The notes beneath the pieces are model-generated. The model saw nothing but the letters and a program-made list of their open reading frames with translations, had not been told where the DNA came from and made no database searches. From JBBTCX01 sp964494205 (GTDB lineage Bacteria; Planctomycetota; Phycisphaerae; UBA1845), in assembly GCA_964494205.1 (NCBI GenBank), contig CAZBRD010000010.1, positions 159,799-223,798 of the forward strand: a stretch of 64,000 bases of DNA, given 5' to 3'. The position numbers and the translations under genes were made by a program. This document shows, one piece after another, positions 17,162-26,035 of this stretch. How positions within the stretch are numbered: position 1 is the first letter of the stretch; the number at the start of each line of letters is the position of its first letter.

Positions 17162-18574
17162 TCATAGTGAGTTCAGAAAACTGAGCAGGTCTTGTCGTTC
17201 GCTCGCAGGAAGAACGGCGAATGCGTCGCGCGATGCGATAGCCTCTCCGCCGTGTGCAGCGATCGCCTGTTCAATGGTGATTCTGCTTCCGTCGTGCCAG
17301 AAGTTCGTCTCGCGGTGCAGTCCCCATAGCGGCGCTGTTCGAAATTCCGTTGCCAGCGCCAAACTCCGCACGACGCCATCATAATTCTCAAAGCCCATGT
17401 CATGGAGAAGAAGGTCAGAATAAGGGTGAATCTCCTGTCCGCTTTCGGTCATGAGTGTCGGCAGGTGGCACTTGGCGCAACCAATCTCCATGAAAGTCTG
17501 TTCACCTCTTTGCACGCTCTCGCTCACGGAATCCCGCAATGGTGTTGCCAATCCGCCGGCAAAAGTGACCAGCATCTGCAAATCAGTCGACGCCAATTCC
17601 GGGTCGGGTACATCATCGTCCTGGGTCGGATCGGTGTCCGGTGTGGGTGGAATGATCTGAGCATGTGCGGGCGTGACGAAAGAAATAGAAGCCAGTGCGT
17701 TGAGAACGTTAGTGAAAAATCCCTCTCTTTTTTCCAAAGGGGCGAGTGATGTCCGCACGGTCAGGGCGACGCTGGTAATGCCTAACTGGTCCATGAGCAT
17801 CTCGCGCGTGATGCCTTCGATCGTCGCGGATTGTGCCTTGACACCAAAACGGCCCACTCGGACTCCGTCGACATTGGCGCGACCGGAAATGCCGTCGCCG
17901 TCCGCGTCATTCAAATCCTGTCGCGAGAGAATCTCTGCATCAGTCACACTCCCAAGCAGCCCCGCCCCGAACAAGGCGGGCGCTTTCCGCAGCACGGGGA
18001 AATATGTCGTGGAAAGTGCGGCGCGATATTGAAAGGCGCGCGGAATGCCATTGCCCCCTGTGACGGGATCCGAATGACATCCATTGCAACTCTGGACGAC
18101 AGCCCCTACGCGCAATCCTTCTGCGGGTGCAAACTGGCGTTCAAAAATGGCACGACCGGTTTGAAAGGAGATTGTCTGTTGGCCGGTCAGCGTGGGGATT
18201 GGATCGCCCGGCTGTCCGCCGAACGGGTCGGTCGGCGCAGGCTCGTCGGGGTCGGGCACATCAGTAGGATTAGGATCGGCTACGTCTGGAATGCCATCGT
18301 CGTCATCGTCCGAATCAGTGTTGTTGCCGACGCCGTCTCTGTCAGTGTCGAGCGTTTCTGAGGGTGAACCGGGAAAGGCATCCGCGTTGTCGCCGACACC
18401 ATCCAGATCAGTGTCTTTTTGCTCATCGGCGTCGATGGGGAACGCATCCTGTTCATCCGGCGTGCCGTCGTTGTCATAATCGAGTTGACTGCTGTCGGCG
18501 GGACCGCAATGCGGCAGTGAAAGTATGCTTAACCCCAGCGTCAAGCCAGCGGCGATCAGCAACATCCGTCTCAT
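17162..18574 (-). CDS. Di-heme oxidoreductase family protein (DUF1111, c-type)
   Basis: 470 residues. It is exported by an N-terminal signal (1-22); a Cys at 23 follows SLPH, a poor lipobox. An Asp-rich thrombospondin-3-like linker (31-110) precedes the catalytic part. Two heme c sites are visible: CNGCH (163-167) and CAKCH (366-370). APLWGLHRETNFWHDGS and TIEQAIAAHGGEA near the C-terminus are typical of the family, the latter providing the usual late His. Members are periplasmic peroxidase-like electron-transfer proteins often near iron-uptake genes; here the partner is the propeller lipoprotein instead. Confidence 0.88.
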   Translation of the reverse strand: MRRMLLIAAGLTLGLSILSLPHCGPADSSQLDYDNDGTPDEQDAFPIDADEQKDTDLDGVGDNADAFPGSPSETLDTDRDGVGNNTDSDDDDDGIPDVADPNPTDVPDPDEPAPTDPFGGQPGDPIPTLTGQQTISFQTGRAIFERQFAPAEGLRVGAVVQSCNGCHSDPVTGGNGIPRAFQYRAALSTTYFPVLRKAPALFGAGLLGSVTDAEILSRQDLNDADGDGISGRANVDGVRVGRFGVKAQSATIEGITREMLMDQLGITSVALTVRTSLAPLEKREGFFTNVLNALASISFVTPAHAQIIPPTPDTDPTQDDDVPDPELASTDLQMLVTFAGGLATPLRDSVSESVQRGEQTFMEIGCAKCHLPTLMTESGQEIHPYSDLLLHDMGFENYDGVVRSLALATEFRTAPLWGLHRETNFWHDGSRITIEQAIAAHGGEAIASRDAFAVLPASERQDLLSFLNSL

Positions 18575-18779
18575 GGTTTACCCCTCATTGGTTTGGTCCG
18601 CTGGTTGGCGCGTACACGATTCCCCCGGTCGGCAGTACCATCGGTTGCATTTCTGGAAGCCCCTTTCTTGCAGAGGGAACCCCGTAAAATAATTGCGACC
18701 GAGCTACGAATAGACTAATTGAATGCGTCGGTAGACGCAAAATCACAAGGATTGGAAGCCATCGATTCGGAGAAATGCC

Positions 18780-19382
18780 ATGAACCACACAACGAGAATG
18801 TCACCGTGGACCGCGTTTTTTATCGGCCTGTTCATGCTGGGCGGCATGGTCGTGGGGTCCGGCACGCTGCTCATCATGCGTGGGATGAGCATTTTCGAAC
18901 ATAACGTGGCTCGCGTGGTTGATTTCGCGCAAGTGACGATCGAAGACCTTCCACAGACGATCAAGGACGTTTCGCCACTGATTTCTGAATTCGTTGGCGA
19001 GCGAAACCTGGATTATGCGAAGAACGTGGCGGTGACGGTGAAGCTCGCACAGCGTCCGGGATCGAAGACATTGCGGCCGGCGTTGCAAGTGGTGAACAAC
19101 GGCGATCAGCCGATTAATCTCATGACGATTCGCGTGGCGGCGCTGACGGCCCAGAATCTTCCAGTGGCGGAGTGGACAGAAGTAGTCGCGACGCCGATTG
19201 GAATCGAGAACGACTGGCGTGGCCCGCTGGTTCCGAATCAGACCCGTTATGTCGTCATGCGAAATGGCCGGGACTCGGTGGAGTTCGATCAAAACGTGAC
19301 GTTGGAGTATGAGATCGTTGAGGTCTTTGTTCCGCAATCGGGAAGCCACGGCGATCATGCAGTGCACATTGGAACCAACTGA
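18780..19382 (+). CDS. Membrane-anchored protein of unknown function
   Basis: 200 residues. One N-terminal membrane helix (12-33, FFIGLFMLGGMVVGSGTLL) is followed by a periplasmic region containing a beta-sandwich-like stretch (about 80-185) with LRPALQVVNNGDQPINLM and VVATPIGIENDWRGPL. It diverges from the di-heme gene. A strong terminator follows at 19447. I do not recognise the family. Confidence 0.7.
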   Translation: MNHTTRMSPWTAFFIGLFMLGGMVVGSGTLLIMRGMSIFEHNVARVVDFAQVTIEDLPQTIKDVSPLISEFVGERNLDYAKNVAVTVKLAQRPGSKTLRPALQVVNNGDQPINLMTIRVAALTAQNLPVAEWTEVVATPIGIENDWRGPLVPNQTRYVVMRNGRDSVEFDQNVTLEYEIVEVFVPQSGSHGDHAVHIGTN

Positions 19383-19446
19383 TTTCGTGAACAAGATATG
19401 AGAACTCGCGCCGGATGATCGCGAGTCGACGAGCGAAGATTATCAT

Positions 19447-19480
19447 GCCCGAGGCGACCGCCTCGGGCTTTCTTATTTTG
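19447..19480 (+). terminator. Rho-independent terminator
   Basis: A 9-bp perfect stem GCCCGAGGC/GCCTCGGGC with loop GACC (19447-19468) is followed by TTTCTTATTTTG. It lies 64 nt after the stop at 19382. Confidence 0.85.
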
Positions 19481-19531
19481 TCGCTAAGACCTTTCACGCT
19501 GTTGCACAAACATGTTGAATTGCAAGCACTT

Positions 19532-19553
19532 CCGGCTTGCGCCGGCTTTTTTT
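19532..19553 (+). terminator. Second terminator-like hairpin with seven T
   Basis: Stem CCGGC/GCCGG with loop TTGC (19532-19545), then C and TTTTTTT. With no gene between it and the terminator 60 nt upstream, it is either a fail-safe or the end of a short transcript starting in between. Confidence 0.6.
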
Positions 19554-19634
19554 GCTGCTGACACTTCGATGAAAAAGTTATCAATTGTTATTTGCCTTGA
19601 GGCGTTTGAGGGGAATAATAATTCAAGTTGACCG

Positions 19635-19997
19635 CCTCTGATGGTGATGGAGTCACCATCGTGCGGCCGATAGGCAAATGATCCGCAGCAGCCAGTGACA
19701 GAGGTTGGCATATGTGGATCGTCCTTCCCGGCTGATCGTGGTACGGTTCAGCTCTCTCCCCCACCGTGTGACAACTGATCTCTTTGAATTGTGCGACGCG
19801 GAATCGCGTCGTCCTTGCGAAGGCTCCGCGCCGTCGGGGTGCGCAAGTGACTGCGCCCGCGGTCCGCGTGCCCGCGACAGGCCTGCCCAAGAACGCCAAG
19901 GATGGGGCTGGTCCTCGCTCAATGAGATGCGGTGCTTTTCCGGAGGGGGAAAGGGACCGGCACCTGGGCGGTCGGCTCAACCTGGCCGCTCAGGTTG
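19635..19997. ncRNA. Candidate structured RNA of unknown class
   Basis: There is no convincing gene, yet perfect hairpins are dense. A three-way junction can be drawn: outer helix CCTCTG (19635-19640)/CAGAGG (19699-19704), enclosing ATGGTGA/TCACCAT (19641-19647/19653-19659) and TGCGG/CCGCA (19662-19666/19683-19687). Further stems are CGACGCG/CGCGTCG around 19794-19811, GCGCA/TGCGC 19841-19856, GGTGC-TTTCC/GGAAA-GCACC 19931-19964, and CAACCTG/CAGGTTG 19978-19997. I found no signatures of RNase P RNA, tmRNA, SRP RNA or 6S. Strand is not decided. High GC alone makes some pairing by chance. Confidence 0.35.
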
Positions 19998-20459
19998 CCG
20001 CGGCTATACGAGCGGATAAACCAATGCGTCTCCTCAGTCATCTACGGCGGAGTCGACGGTAAGGTTCAATTAACAGATTTTGCTAAGAGCCTGTAACAAA
20101 ACTTGGTGCAGTTGCTAAAGAGACCCTCACCCCAACCCCGTCGTGCTCCCTCTTCGGTCGCTCTCCGTCTAAGAGGGAGAGGGAGGTATTGTTGCATGCT
20201 CTAAGTAACGGGCTACCATTCAAAGCGTCAATCGATAACTGCCATCCTGCAAGAATGAAATTCCTTTCTCTGAGCGCAAGTCGAGTTTCATTGCCTTCCT
20301 GCATCCATCGACTCAGCCGTGCCTTTCTAATGAACTGTTATCGGCTGCATAACGATACCTACCTACGCATCGATGCGCAGCGACGAGACGCGTGTCTTCG
20401 AGAGCACGCGTCAACTGACCGATAGACGAAGTGGTAGAACTTGATCAGCGGTTGCAGTT
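19998..20459. other. Intergenic stretch before the PilZ regulator
   Basis: No gene seen. It holds the dispersed repeat at 20124-20184; the remainder has no feature I can support. Confidence 0.4.
20124..20184. repeat. Dispersed CTCACCCC...GAGGGAGAGGGA repeat, copy A
   Basis: It starts CCCTCACCCCAACCCCGTC and ends CCGTCTAAGAGGGAGAGGGA, with a 9-bp inverted repeat CTCCCTCTT/AAGAGGGAG (20146-20154/20171-20179). A second copy is at 43489-43549. Confidence 0.7.
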
Positions 20460-21677
20460 TTGAGCCGCTACGGGCGCTTCTTATCGGCGCTGTTGCAGTG
20501 CGTTGAGGCCGATCGCGCAGATCGTTCGTTCGCCACTGTAGCTGAATCAGGTTCACGAACGAGCGGGGTCACAACTTTGTCGGACAGTAACGATCGGCGC
20601 AAACTCGTTCGTACCATCCGTCTGGATGACGAGGGAATCAAGAAGCTACTCGCATCGCTTGATGCAAGACCGCCTCAACCCAACAAACCTAGTGAGACTC
20701 GATTCTCCTATCGCACCAAGAGTCAGATCGCAAAAATCCAACAACCCGGTTCGGCTGAAGCCGTTTCGTACCAGGTTGTGAACCGGGAAATCGGCGCGAC
20801 GGGCATGTCATTCCTGCATGGCGGGTTTGTGCACACGGGCTCACGTTGCGAGATACAGCTGATTACCATGCACGGTACGTGGATCAATGCGGTCGGGAAG
20901 GTCGTTCGTTGCGAGTATCTGGAAGGCGGCGTTCACGACATAAGCATCCAGTTCGAGCGAGCCATAGACCCGGCAGCTTTCTGCGCCGAAGCGATTCGGA
21001 GCCGTGTTCTTCTGGTCGATGACGAAGAGCTCATGCTTCGGATGGGCAAGATCTATCTCGAACAGTTGAACGCCGAAGTGCAGACGGCACGCGACGGCCA
21101 GAGTGCACTACTCTTGGCGAAGAAGTGCGTATTTGACCTTATCCTGCTAGACATCGTCATGCCCGATATGGACGGATACGCGGTGGTTGCGGAGCTAAGA
21201 AAAGCAGGTTACTCCGGCGTGATTGCGGCAGCCACGGGACTAACCAGCGGTCAGGATCGAACCCGGTGCATCGACTCGGGTTTTGATCATTACATTCCCA
21301 AGCCCTACAAGCGCGAGGACATCGCGAAGATATTGAGTTCGCTTCACGATGAGCCGCTGAACAGCAGCCTTGAAGGTGACGCAGCGATGACGGACGCCAT
21401 TGTCGCGTTTGTAGCGGAACTCCCCAAGCAGATTCGCGGTCTTGAGGCGGCTGCAATTGCCTCGGAGACCGAGGGATTGCTCGCGCACCTGCGAACCTTG
21501 AAGAGTCAGGCGGGAGGCTTCGGATTCGAGCCGATCAGCCAGATGGCGGCGGAGATTGAAAACGGCGTCCTGGCGAAGAAGGCAATCGTCGAGCTCGTCG
21601 CTGAGGTAAAGCAGCTCGTCAAGCTTTGTGGCCAGGCACGAGGGCCGTCTCAGACACCTGCAAAAGCAGATCAGTAA
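20460..21677 (+). CDS. PilZ - response-regulator receiver - Hpt-like regulator
   Basis: 405 residues from a TTG at 20460; a second TTG at 20577 (residue 40) may be the real start, because residues 1-40 show no fold. A PilZ-like segment (about 75-170) has the RFSYRTK and NREIGATGMSFLHGG elements of a c-di-GMP binding domain. The receiver (about 180-295) has LLVDDE, the phospho-acceptor Asp in LILLDIVMPDMDGY, a Thr in AATGLTS and Lys in PKPY. The C-terminal helical domain (310-395) resembles a histidine phosphotransfer domain, but the usual His before TLK is Arg345; a His occurs two residues earlier (343). Confidence 0.82.
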   Translation: MSRYGRFLSALLQCVEADRADRSFATVAESGSRTSGVTTLSDSNDRRKLVRTIRLDDEGIKKLLASLDARPPQPNKPSETRFSYRTKSQIAKIQQPGSAEAVSYQVVNREIGATGMSFLHGGFVHTGSRCEIQLITMHGTWINAVGKVVRCEYLEGGVHDISIQFERAIDPAAFCAEAIRSRVLLVDDEELMLRMGKIYLEQLNAEVQTARDGQSALLLAKKCVFDLILLDIVMPDMDGYAVVAELRKAGYSGVIAAATGLTSGQDRTRCIDSGFDHYIPKPYKREDIAKILSSLHDEPLNSSLEGDAAMTDAIVAFVAELPKQIRGLEAAAIASETEGLLAHLRTLKSQAGGFGFEPISQMAAEIENGVLAKKAIVELVAEVKQLVKLCGQARGPSQTPAKADQ

Positions 21678-21750
21678 TCACTTCCCTAGGGTTAGATTGG
21701 TTAGCGGCGCCTCTACTTACGTGACTTCGCTCTGGCATTCAAACAGCCGC

Positions 21751-22419
21751 TTACTTTCCGTTGACTATTTCTTTGATCGAATTAACCGTCAGATCGGCGA
21801 GTGTTCTCGTGGTCAGGTCGGCGTGTGGAAAATCGCCTGCGGCGTGATGGATCAAGACGGCGATGGCTTTGGTTCCAGCGCTTTTCGCGGCTGTGACGCC
21901 GACCGGCGCATCTTCGACAACCACGCAACGGTGTGGAAGCAAACCAAGACCTTTGCAGGCTAGTTCAAAGACTTGTGGATCGGGTTTGCCGCGAGTGACT
22001 TGATCGGCGCTGATGACTGCGTCGAAGAAATCGGCGGCTTTCAGTGCTTGTAACACGAGTTGAATGTTCTCGCCTGGACCTGATGATCCAATCGCCAGTC
22101 TTGCACCTGCCTCATGTAGCGCGACAACCAGCTCGCGGGCACCGCGCACAAGTGGAACGCAATCCCTGATCAAGTCACGATAGATTTGTTCCTTGCGCTG
22201 CGAGAGCTCTTGCAGGCGCTGCGGCGATACGTTTCCAAAGAGAATAGGCACGATATCACGATTCTGTCGGCCAAACGTGCCGGCAAACTGATCGCGCGTG
22301 ACCGTGCGACCATTTTCTTCCATCAGCAGTTGCCAACTGCGGAAATGCGCGTCGGCTGAGTCGACCAGCACGCCGTCCATGTCGAAGATCACACCAATAT
22401 CAGAAAGATCGGGGTGCAA
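21751..22419 (-). CDS. HAD-superfamily phosphatase / beta-phosphoglucomutase-like
   Basis: 222 residues. Subfamily IA HAD with motif I FDMDGVLVDS (nucleophile Asp13, Asp15), motif II IGSSG, motif III in TRGKPDP (Lys) and motif IV VVEDAPVGVTAAKSAG. The helical cap matches beta-phosphoglucomutase or sugar-phosphate phosphatases; substrate undetermined. It is 18 nt downstream of the DUF2723 gene on the same strand, so the two are probably co-transcribed. Confidence 0.87.
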   Translation of the reverse strand: MHPDLSDIGVIFDMDGVLVDSADAHFRSWQLLMEENGRTVTRDQFAGTFGRQNRDIVPILFGNVSPQRLQELSQRKEQIYRDLIRDCVPLVRGARELVVALHEAGARLAIGSSGPGENIQLVLQALKAADFFDAVISADQVTRGKPDPQVFELACKGLGLLPHRCVVVEDAPVGVTAAKSAGTKAIAVLIHHAAGDFPHADLTTRTLADLTVNSIKEIVNGK

Positions 22420-22437
22420 TGCGAAGGCCTCGTGTTC

Positions 22438-24045
22438 TTATTTCCCGTCTTCTTCTTGGGGCAGCGCTTGGAAGACATGACCGAATTTCTCATACCGAAC
22501 CTTGAGCTGGCGTAGCCAACAGGGATGGTAAATGATCAAATCCGACGTCGCGAAGAGCCGGCCTTCGTGCAGTGCGCGAACGCGGTCTTCATCGGTGATT
22601 GTCGGTAGCCAATCCTGATGAGCGACGAAGCTGTCGAGATGCACATCCGTTCTCAGGTTTTCTGCCAGCTGCAGGTAATTAAGCGGCGGCCAGATCGAGG
22701 AATCGACCACGAGAATCGCATTTTGTGGAAGCACGGCGAGCGTTTCCCGCGCAAATTGCTCAGGTCCGGTGTAACCCTGTCGCCAGGGTTGCAGGAACCA
22801 GTTCAACCGATCTCTGTACGGGAAGGGGCGCTTGGGCATCGGACCCAAGTTGGGATCGATCGCACGAATAATGGGCGGCGCTGCCGCGTAGACGACAGGC
22901 GCGCAGAACGCGCATATGACCACCAACACCGTCGTGGTTCGAGTTCGTGGCTTGGAAAAAAAACCATCGATGCCGATGGCGATGAAAACGCTCAAGTAGA
23001 CGAAGAAAGGAATCAGGAAGGTGTGCTGGTCGAACACTTCATATCGAATGCCGAAGCCGCCGACCACGATCGCCGTCCCCAGAAAATACCAGAACAGCGT
23101 CGGCGAGAGTTGTCTCTTGGCCGCGATCGCTCCCAGTGGCGCGAACAACAAGAGCGGTGTCGGGAAATTCAAGGCGATAGCCGCCGATCCAAACAGGAAA
23201 AGGTGTCGAAGATGCGAGAAGTTTGTCACCTCGCGACCGTACTCACCAACGAGGAACGACTTCACGGTGGATCGGAGAACGCCGCCGTGGGTTTGGTAGT
23301 ACTCAATCGACAATGCGATAACCGGCAGCATACCAATCAAGAGAAACACAATGGCGAGGACGAATGCCTTGAAAACCAAATTCGGTTTCAGGAACGACGT
23401 CGATGCGGGGTCGCGATTCTTCAGACATCCCCTCACGAATCGAATCGAAAGGAAGGCGTATACGGGCCACATGAGCAACGCAAAGTTGTGATTGGAAAGG
23501 CCCAGCCCATTGGCGAACGCCAGCATAGCCAGCCAGCGGAGCTTCTTGGTTTCGATCAGTTTGATTAGCGCAATGGCTTCGGTGGTTAACAGGGCTGTGG
23601 TGAGCGAGAGCATCTCTGCGTGTGTGCAGAGCTGCCAGTACGTATGAGCAAAGAGAAGTAGTAGTGTCCCGACGAAGATGGCGATTCGCTTCGCGCAGAT
23701 GGTTGAAAGGATCCATGCGAGATTGGCAATGGTAAACGCGCCGCCGATCACCGCGACCGTATTCGCAGCCGAGGCTGCGTCATGAGATGGCAACTTCGCG
23801 AGCGTGGTGCTCAGGGCATAATACAGCACGTGTGAACGAACGATCTGATCGGCTACGAGCCATCCGGGCAGCAGCGTGTGGAATTGCGCCTCACCTGAAT
23901 CTCCCCAGAGCAATCCCGGAGCCATGGTCAGTCGATAGAGCGTGCCCGCGACAACAAACGCCGCAACCCAGTACCAACCGCGATTGGCTCGCGGCGTACT
24001 GTCAACCGACAAGGGTTGTTTCGTTGTTTGCAATGGCAATGTCAT
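22438..24045 (-). CDS. DUF2723 multi-span membrane protein (glycosyltransferase-C-like)
   Basis: 535 residues with about 11 predicted membrane spans. The N-terminal MAPGLLWGDSGEAQFHTLLP and the following VRSHVLYYAL region are diagnostic of DUF2723, whose first periplasmic loop carries an acidic site as in GT-C/protein O-mannosyltransferase-like enzymes. A soluble C-terminal part (about 440-535) with LAVLPQNAILVVDSSIWPPL is typical. The likely role is transfer of sugars from a lipid donor at the periplasmic face, inferred from fold only. Confidence 0.85.
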   Translation of the reverse strand: MTLPLQTTKQPLSVDSTPRANRGWYWVAAFVVAGTLYRLTMAPGLLWGDSGEAQFHTLLPGWLVADQIVRSHVLYYALSTTLAKLPSHDAASAANTVAVIGGAFTIANLAWILSTICAKRIAIFVGTLLLLFAHTYWQLCTHAEMLSLTTALLTTEAIALIKLIETKKLRWLAMLAFANGLGLSNHNFALLMWPVYAFLSIRFVRGCLKNRDPASTSFLKPNLVFKAFVLAIVFLLIGMLPVIALSIEYYQTHGGVLRSTVKSFLVGEYGREVTNFSHLRHLFLFGSAAIALNFPTPLLLFAPLGAIAAKRQLSPTLFWYFLGTAIVVGGFGIRYEVFDQHTFLIPFFVYLSVFIAIGIDGFFSKPRTRTTTVLVVICAFCAPVVYAAAPPIIRAIDPNLGPMPKRPFPYRDRLNWFLQPWRQGYTGPEQFARETLAVLPQNAILVVDSSIWPPLNYLQLAENLRTDVHLDSFVAHQDWLPTITDEDRVRALHEGRLFATSDLIIYHPCWLRQLKVRYEKFGHVFQALPQEEDGK

Positions 24046-24459
24046 GAACGCGCACGCCCGGGACTCATATCAGATTTGCTGACTCGATCACGCCATTGCG
24101 TCTCGTTTAGTGGAATACTCGTAACCTTTCCAAGTTTGTCGGTCCTACGAGCTAACGTACTGCTCACAGAGCAGGGGCACACGGCCAGTCGGTTATCCTT
24201 TGCTCAGTCCTCATTCAACCGAATGAGCGGCCCTTCGCAATCAATCAGAACGTCTTCGTAATTATCGGTCGTATGTTGAAGCAGTTGTAGCCAAACACGC
24301 TCAATCGGAGTCCCGATTCATCATAGGTCGAAGGGCGTTTGCCGTCAGTCTGTGGGTTTACTTTCCTTCTGTTTCCTTACCGTCATAGCCTTGTTTGGCA
24401 GGCTAAGGTTATCTTGACGGACCCCGCGCCTGACCTATGCTGGAATCGAGAGGTGAAAA
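24046..24459. other. Divergent intergenic region, 414 nt
   Basis: It lies between the divergent DUF2723 and aldehyde dehydrogenase genes and should hold both promoters. Only one plausible promoter (24414-24441) is visible; no gene or repeat seen. Confidence 0.45.
24414..24441 (+). promoter_or_regulatory. Candidate sigma-70 promoter of the aldehyde dehydrogenase gene
   Basis: TTGACG (24414-24419) and TATGCT (24436-24441) with a 16-nt spacer, followed by GAGAGG and the ATG at 24460. This gives a leader of only about 12 nt, which is short but workable. Confidence 0.45.
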
Positions 24460-25989
24460 ATGGATACGAAAGCGTTGCTGTCAAAGTTGGGAATCGAGGC
24501 TACCAACCCTGGCGGATTTTGCGGGGAGTGGCTAGGTCGTGGCGAGAAGCTGGATTCCATCTCGCCGATCGACGGTAAGGTCATCGCGAGCGTCGCGCAA
24601 ATTACGCCTGACGAATACGAGAAGGTCGCGACTCGCGCTCACGACGCTTTCCTGAATTGGCGCAGCGTGCCCGCCCCGGCGCGTGGGGAAACGATTCGAC
24701 GCCTTGGTTTGGCTTTGCGCGAACTCAAGTCCGAGCTTGGCGCACTCGTCACTCTGGAGATGGGAAAAATCCGTGCGGAGGGCGAGGGCGAAGTTCAGGA
24801 GATGATCGACATCTGCGATTTCGCGGTCGGTCTCTCGCGACAACTCTACGGCCTCACCATGCACTCCGAGCGGCCGCTGCATCGAATGTACGAGCAATGG
24901 CATCCGCTTGGTGTGATCGGCGTTATCAGTGCGTTCAATTTTCCGGTGGCTGTGTGGTCTTGGAACAGCGCTCTGGCAGCCGTGTGTGGAGACTCAACGC
25001 TCTGGAAGCCATCGTCGCAAACACCGCTGACAGCCGTCGCTACGACGAAGATCGCTGAGAAAGTATGTAAAGAGACCGGCGTCGATCCAGCCATTTTCAG
25101 TCTCGTGATCGGTCCGGGTAGAACGATTGGTGAACAACTGATCCGCGATCGTCGAATTCCGCAAATATCAGCAACCGGTAGTTGCAAAATGGGTTATCGA
25201 GTCGGCGCAGTAGTCGGAGAGCGACTTGGCCGGACGATTCTCGAACTCGGCGGCAACAACGCTATCGTCGTTTCACCGAATGCGGATTTGTCGCTCGCGA
25301 TGCGCGCGATCCTCTTCGGTTCAGTGGGAACAGCCGGTCAGCGCTGCACCAGCACGCGGCGACTCATCGTGCACAAATCGATTCGCGACGAGTTGGTGAG
25401 CAAGCTGGTCGCAGCCTACAAGCAGGTGCCCATCGGCAACCCGATGGAAACAGGTACGCTCATGGGCCCGCTCATCGACCAGAACGCGGTCAAAGACATG
25501 ATGAACGCCATTGACGCACTCAAACGCGAAGGCGGGCAGGTGTTGTACGGCGGCGAGCGGCTCGAGGGGGCGAAATACCCCGGCGGCTGCTACGTGACAC
25601 CGTGTATTGCGGCTGCGAAAAACGAATACAAGATCGTGCAGGATGAGACCTTCGCACCGATCCTCTATGTCATAGGATATGACTCCATGGACGAAGCCAT
25701 CGCTCTGCATAACGGCGTGCCGCAGGGACTTAGCTCAGCCATTTTCACGCGAGACCTGCTGGAAGCTGAGCGATTCCTCTCGTGCGCTGGCAGCGACTGC
25801 GGCATCGCCAACGTGAACATCGGTACGAGCGGGGCGGAAGTCGGCGGGGCGTTCGGCGGCGAAAAGGAAACCGGCGGCGGTCGCGAGTCAGGCTCTGACG
25901 TATGGAAGTGCTACATGCGACGTCAGACGAACACGATCAATTACTCGACGCAGTTGCCATTGGCACAGGGAATCAAGTTTGGGGATTAA
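24460..25989 (+). CDS. Aldehyde dehydrogenase, ALDH7 (antiquitin/aminoadipate-semialdehyde) type
   Basis: 509 residues, the ALDH7 length. It oxidises an aldehyde to the acid with NAD+. The catalytic Cys296 lies in GTAGQRCTSTRR and the general-base Glu262 in LELGGNN, both in the ALDH7 form. The C-terminal FGGEKETGGGRESGSD and MRRQTNTINYS are characteristic of this subfamily, in which bacterial members act on alpha-aminoadipate semialdehyde in lysine catabolism. The window holds no other lysine-degradation gene, so the physiological substrate is open. GAGAGG lies upstream of the ATG. Confidence 0.9.
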   Translation: MDTKALLSKLGIEATNPGGFCGEWLGRGEKLDSISPIDGKVIASVAQITPDEYEKVATRAHDAFLNWRSVPAPARGETIRRLGLALRELKSELGALVTLEMGKIRAEGEGEVQEMIDICDFAVGLSRQLYGLTMHSERPLHRMYEQWHPLGVIGVISAFNFPVAVWSWNSALAAVCGDSTLWKPSSQTPLTAVATTKIAEKVCKETGVDPAIFSLVIGPGRTIGEQLIRDRRIPQISATGSCKMGYRVGAVVGERLGRTILELGGNNAIVVSPNADLSLAMRAILFGSVGTAGQRCTSTRRLIVHKSIRDELVSKLVAAYKQVPIGNPMETGTLMGPLIDQNAVKDMMNAIDALKREGGQVLYGGERLEGAKYPGGCYVTPCIAAAKNEYKIVQDETFAPILYVIGYDSMDEAIALHNGVPQGLSSAIFTRDLLEAERFLSCAGSDCGIANVNIGTSGAEVGGAFGGEKETGGGRESGSDVWKCYMRRQTNTINYSTQLPLAQGIKFGD

Positions 25990-26035
25990 TGGAATTCGGT
26001 TTGCGATAAGGGACTCAATTGGGCTCATTCCTTAA

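Noticed and set aside
19635..20060. RNase P RNA, tmRNA or SRP RNA in the hairpin-rich gap
   Set aside because: I looked for the GAGGAAAGTCC and ACAGAA cores of RNase P, a tRNA-like end for tmRNA, and the GGAAGGAAGCAGCC-type SRP loop on both strands and did not find them. GGGGGAAAGGGACCGG is only superficially similar to the RNase P core.
19705..20062. Short reading frames on both strands in the same gap
   Set aside because: None has a ribosome site, a recognisable domain or a natural amino-acid composition (Arg/Pro/Ala-rich in several frames at once).
22618..23568. 316-codon plus-strand frame inside the DUF2723 gene
   Set aside because: Antisense to a clear multi-span membrane protein; the product is Arg/Gln/Glu-rich low complexity, typical of a reversed membrane gene.
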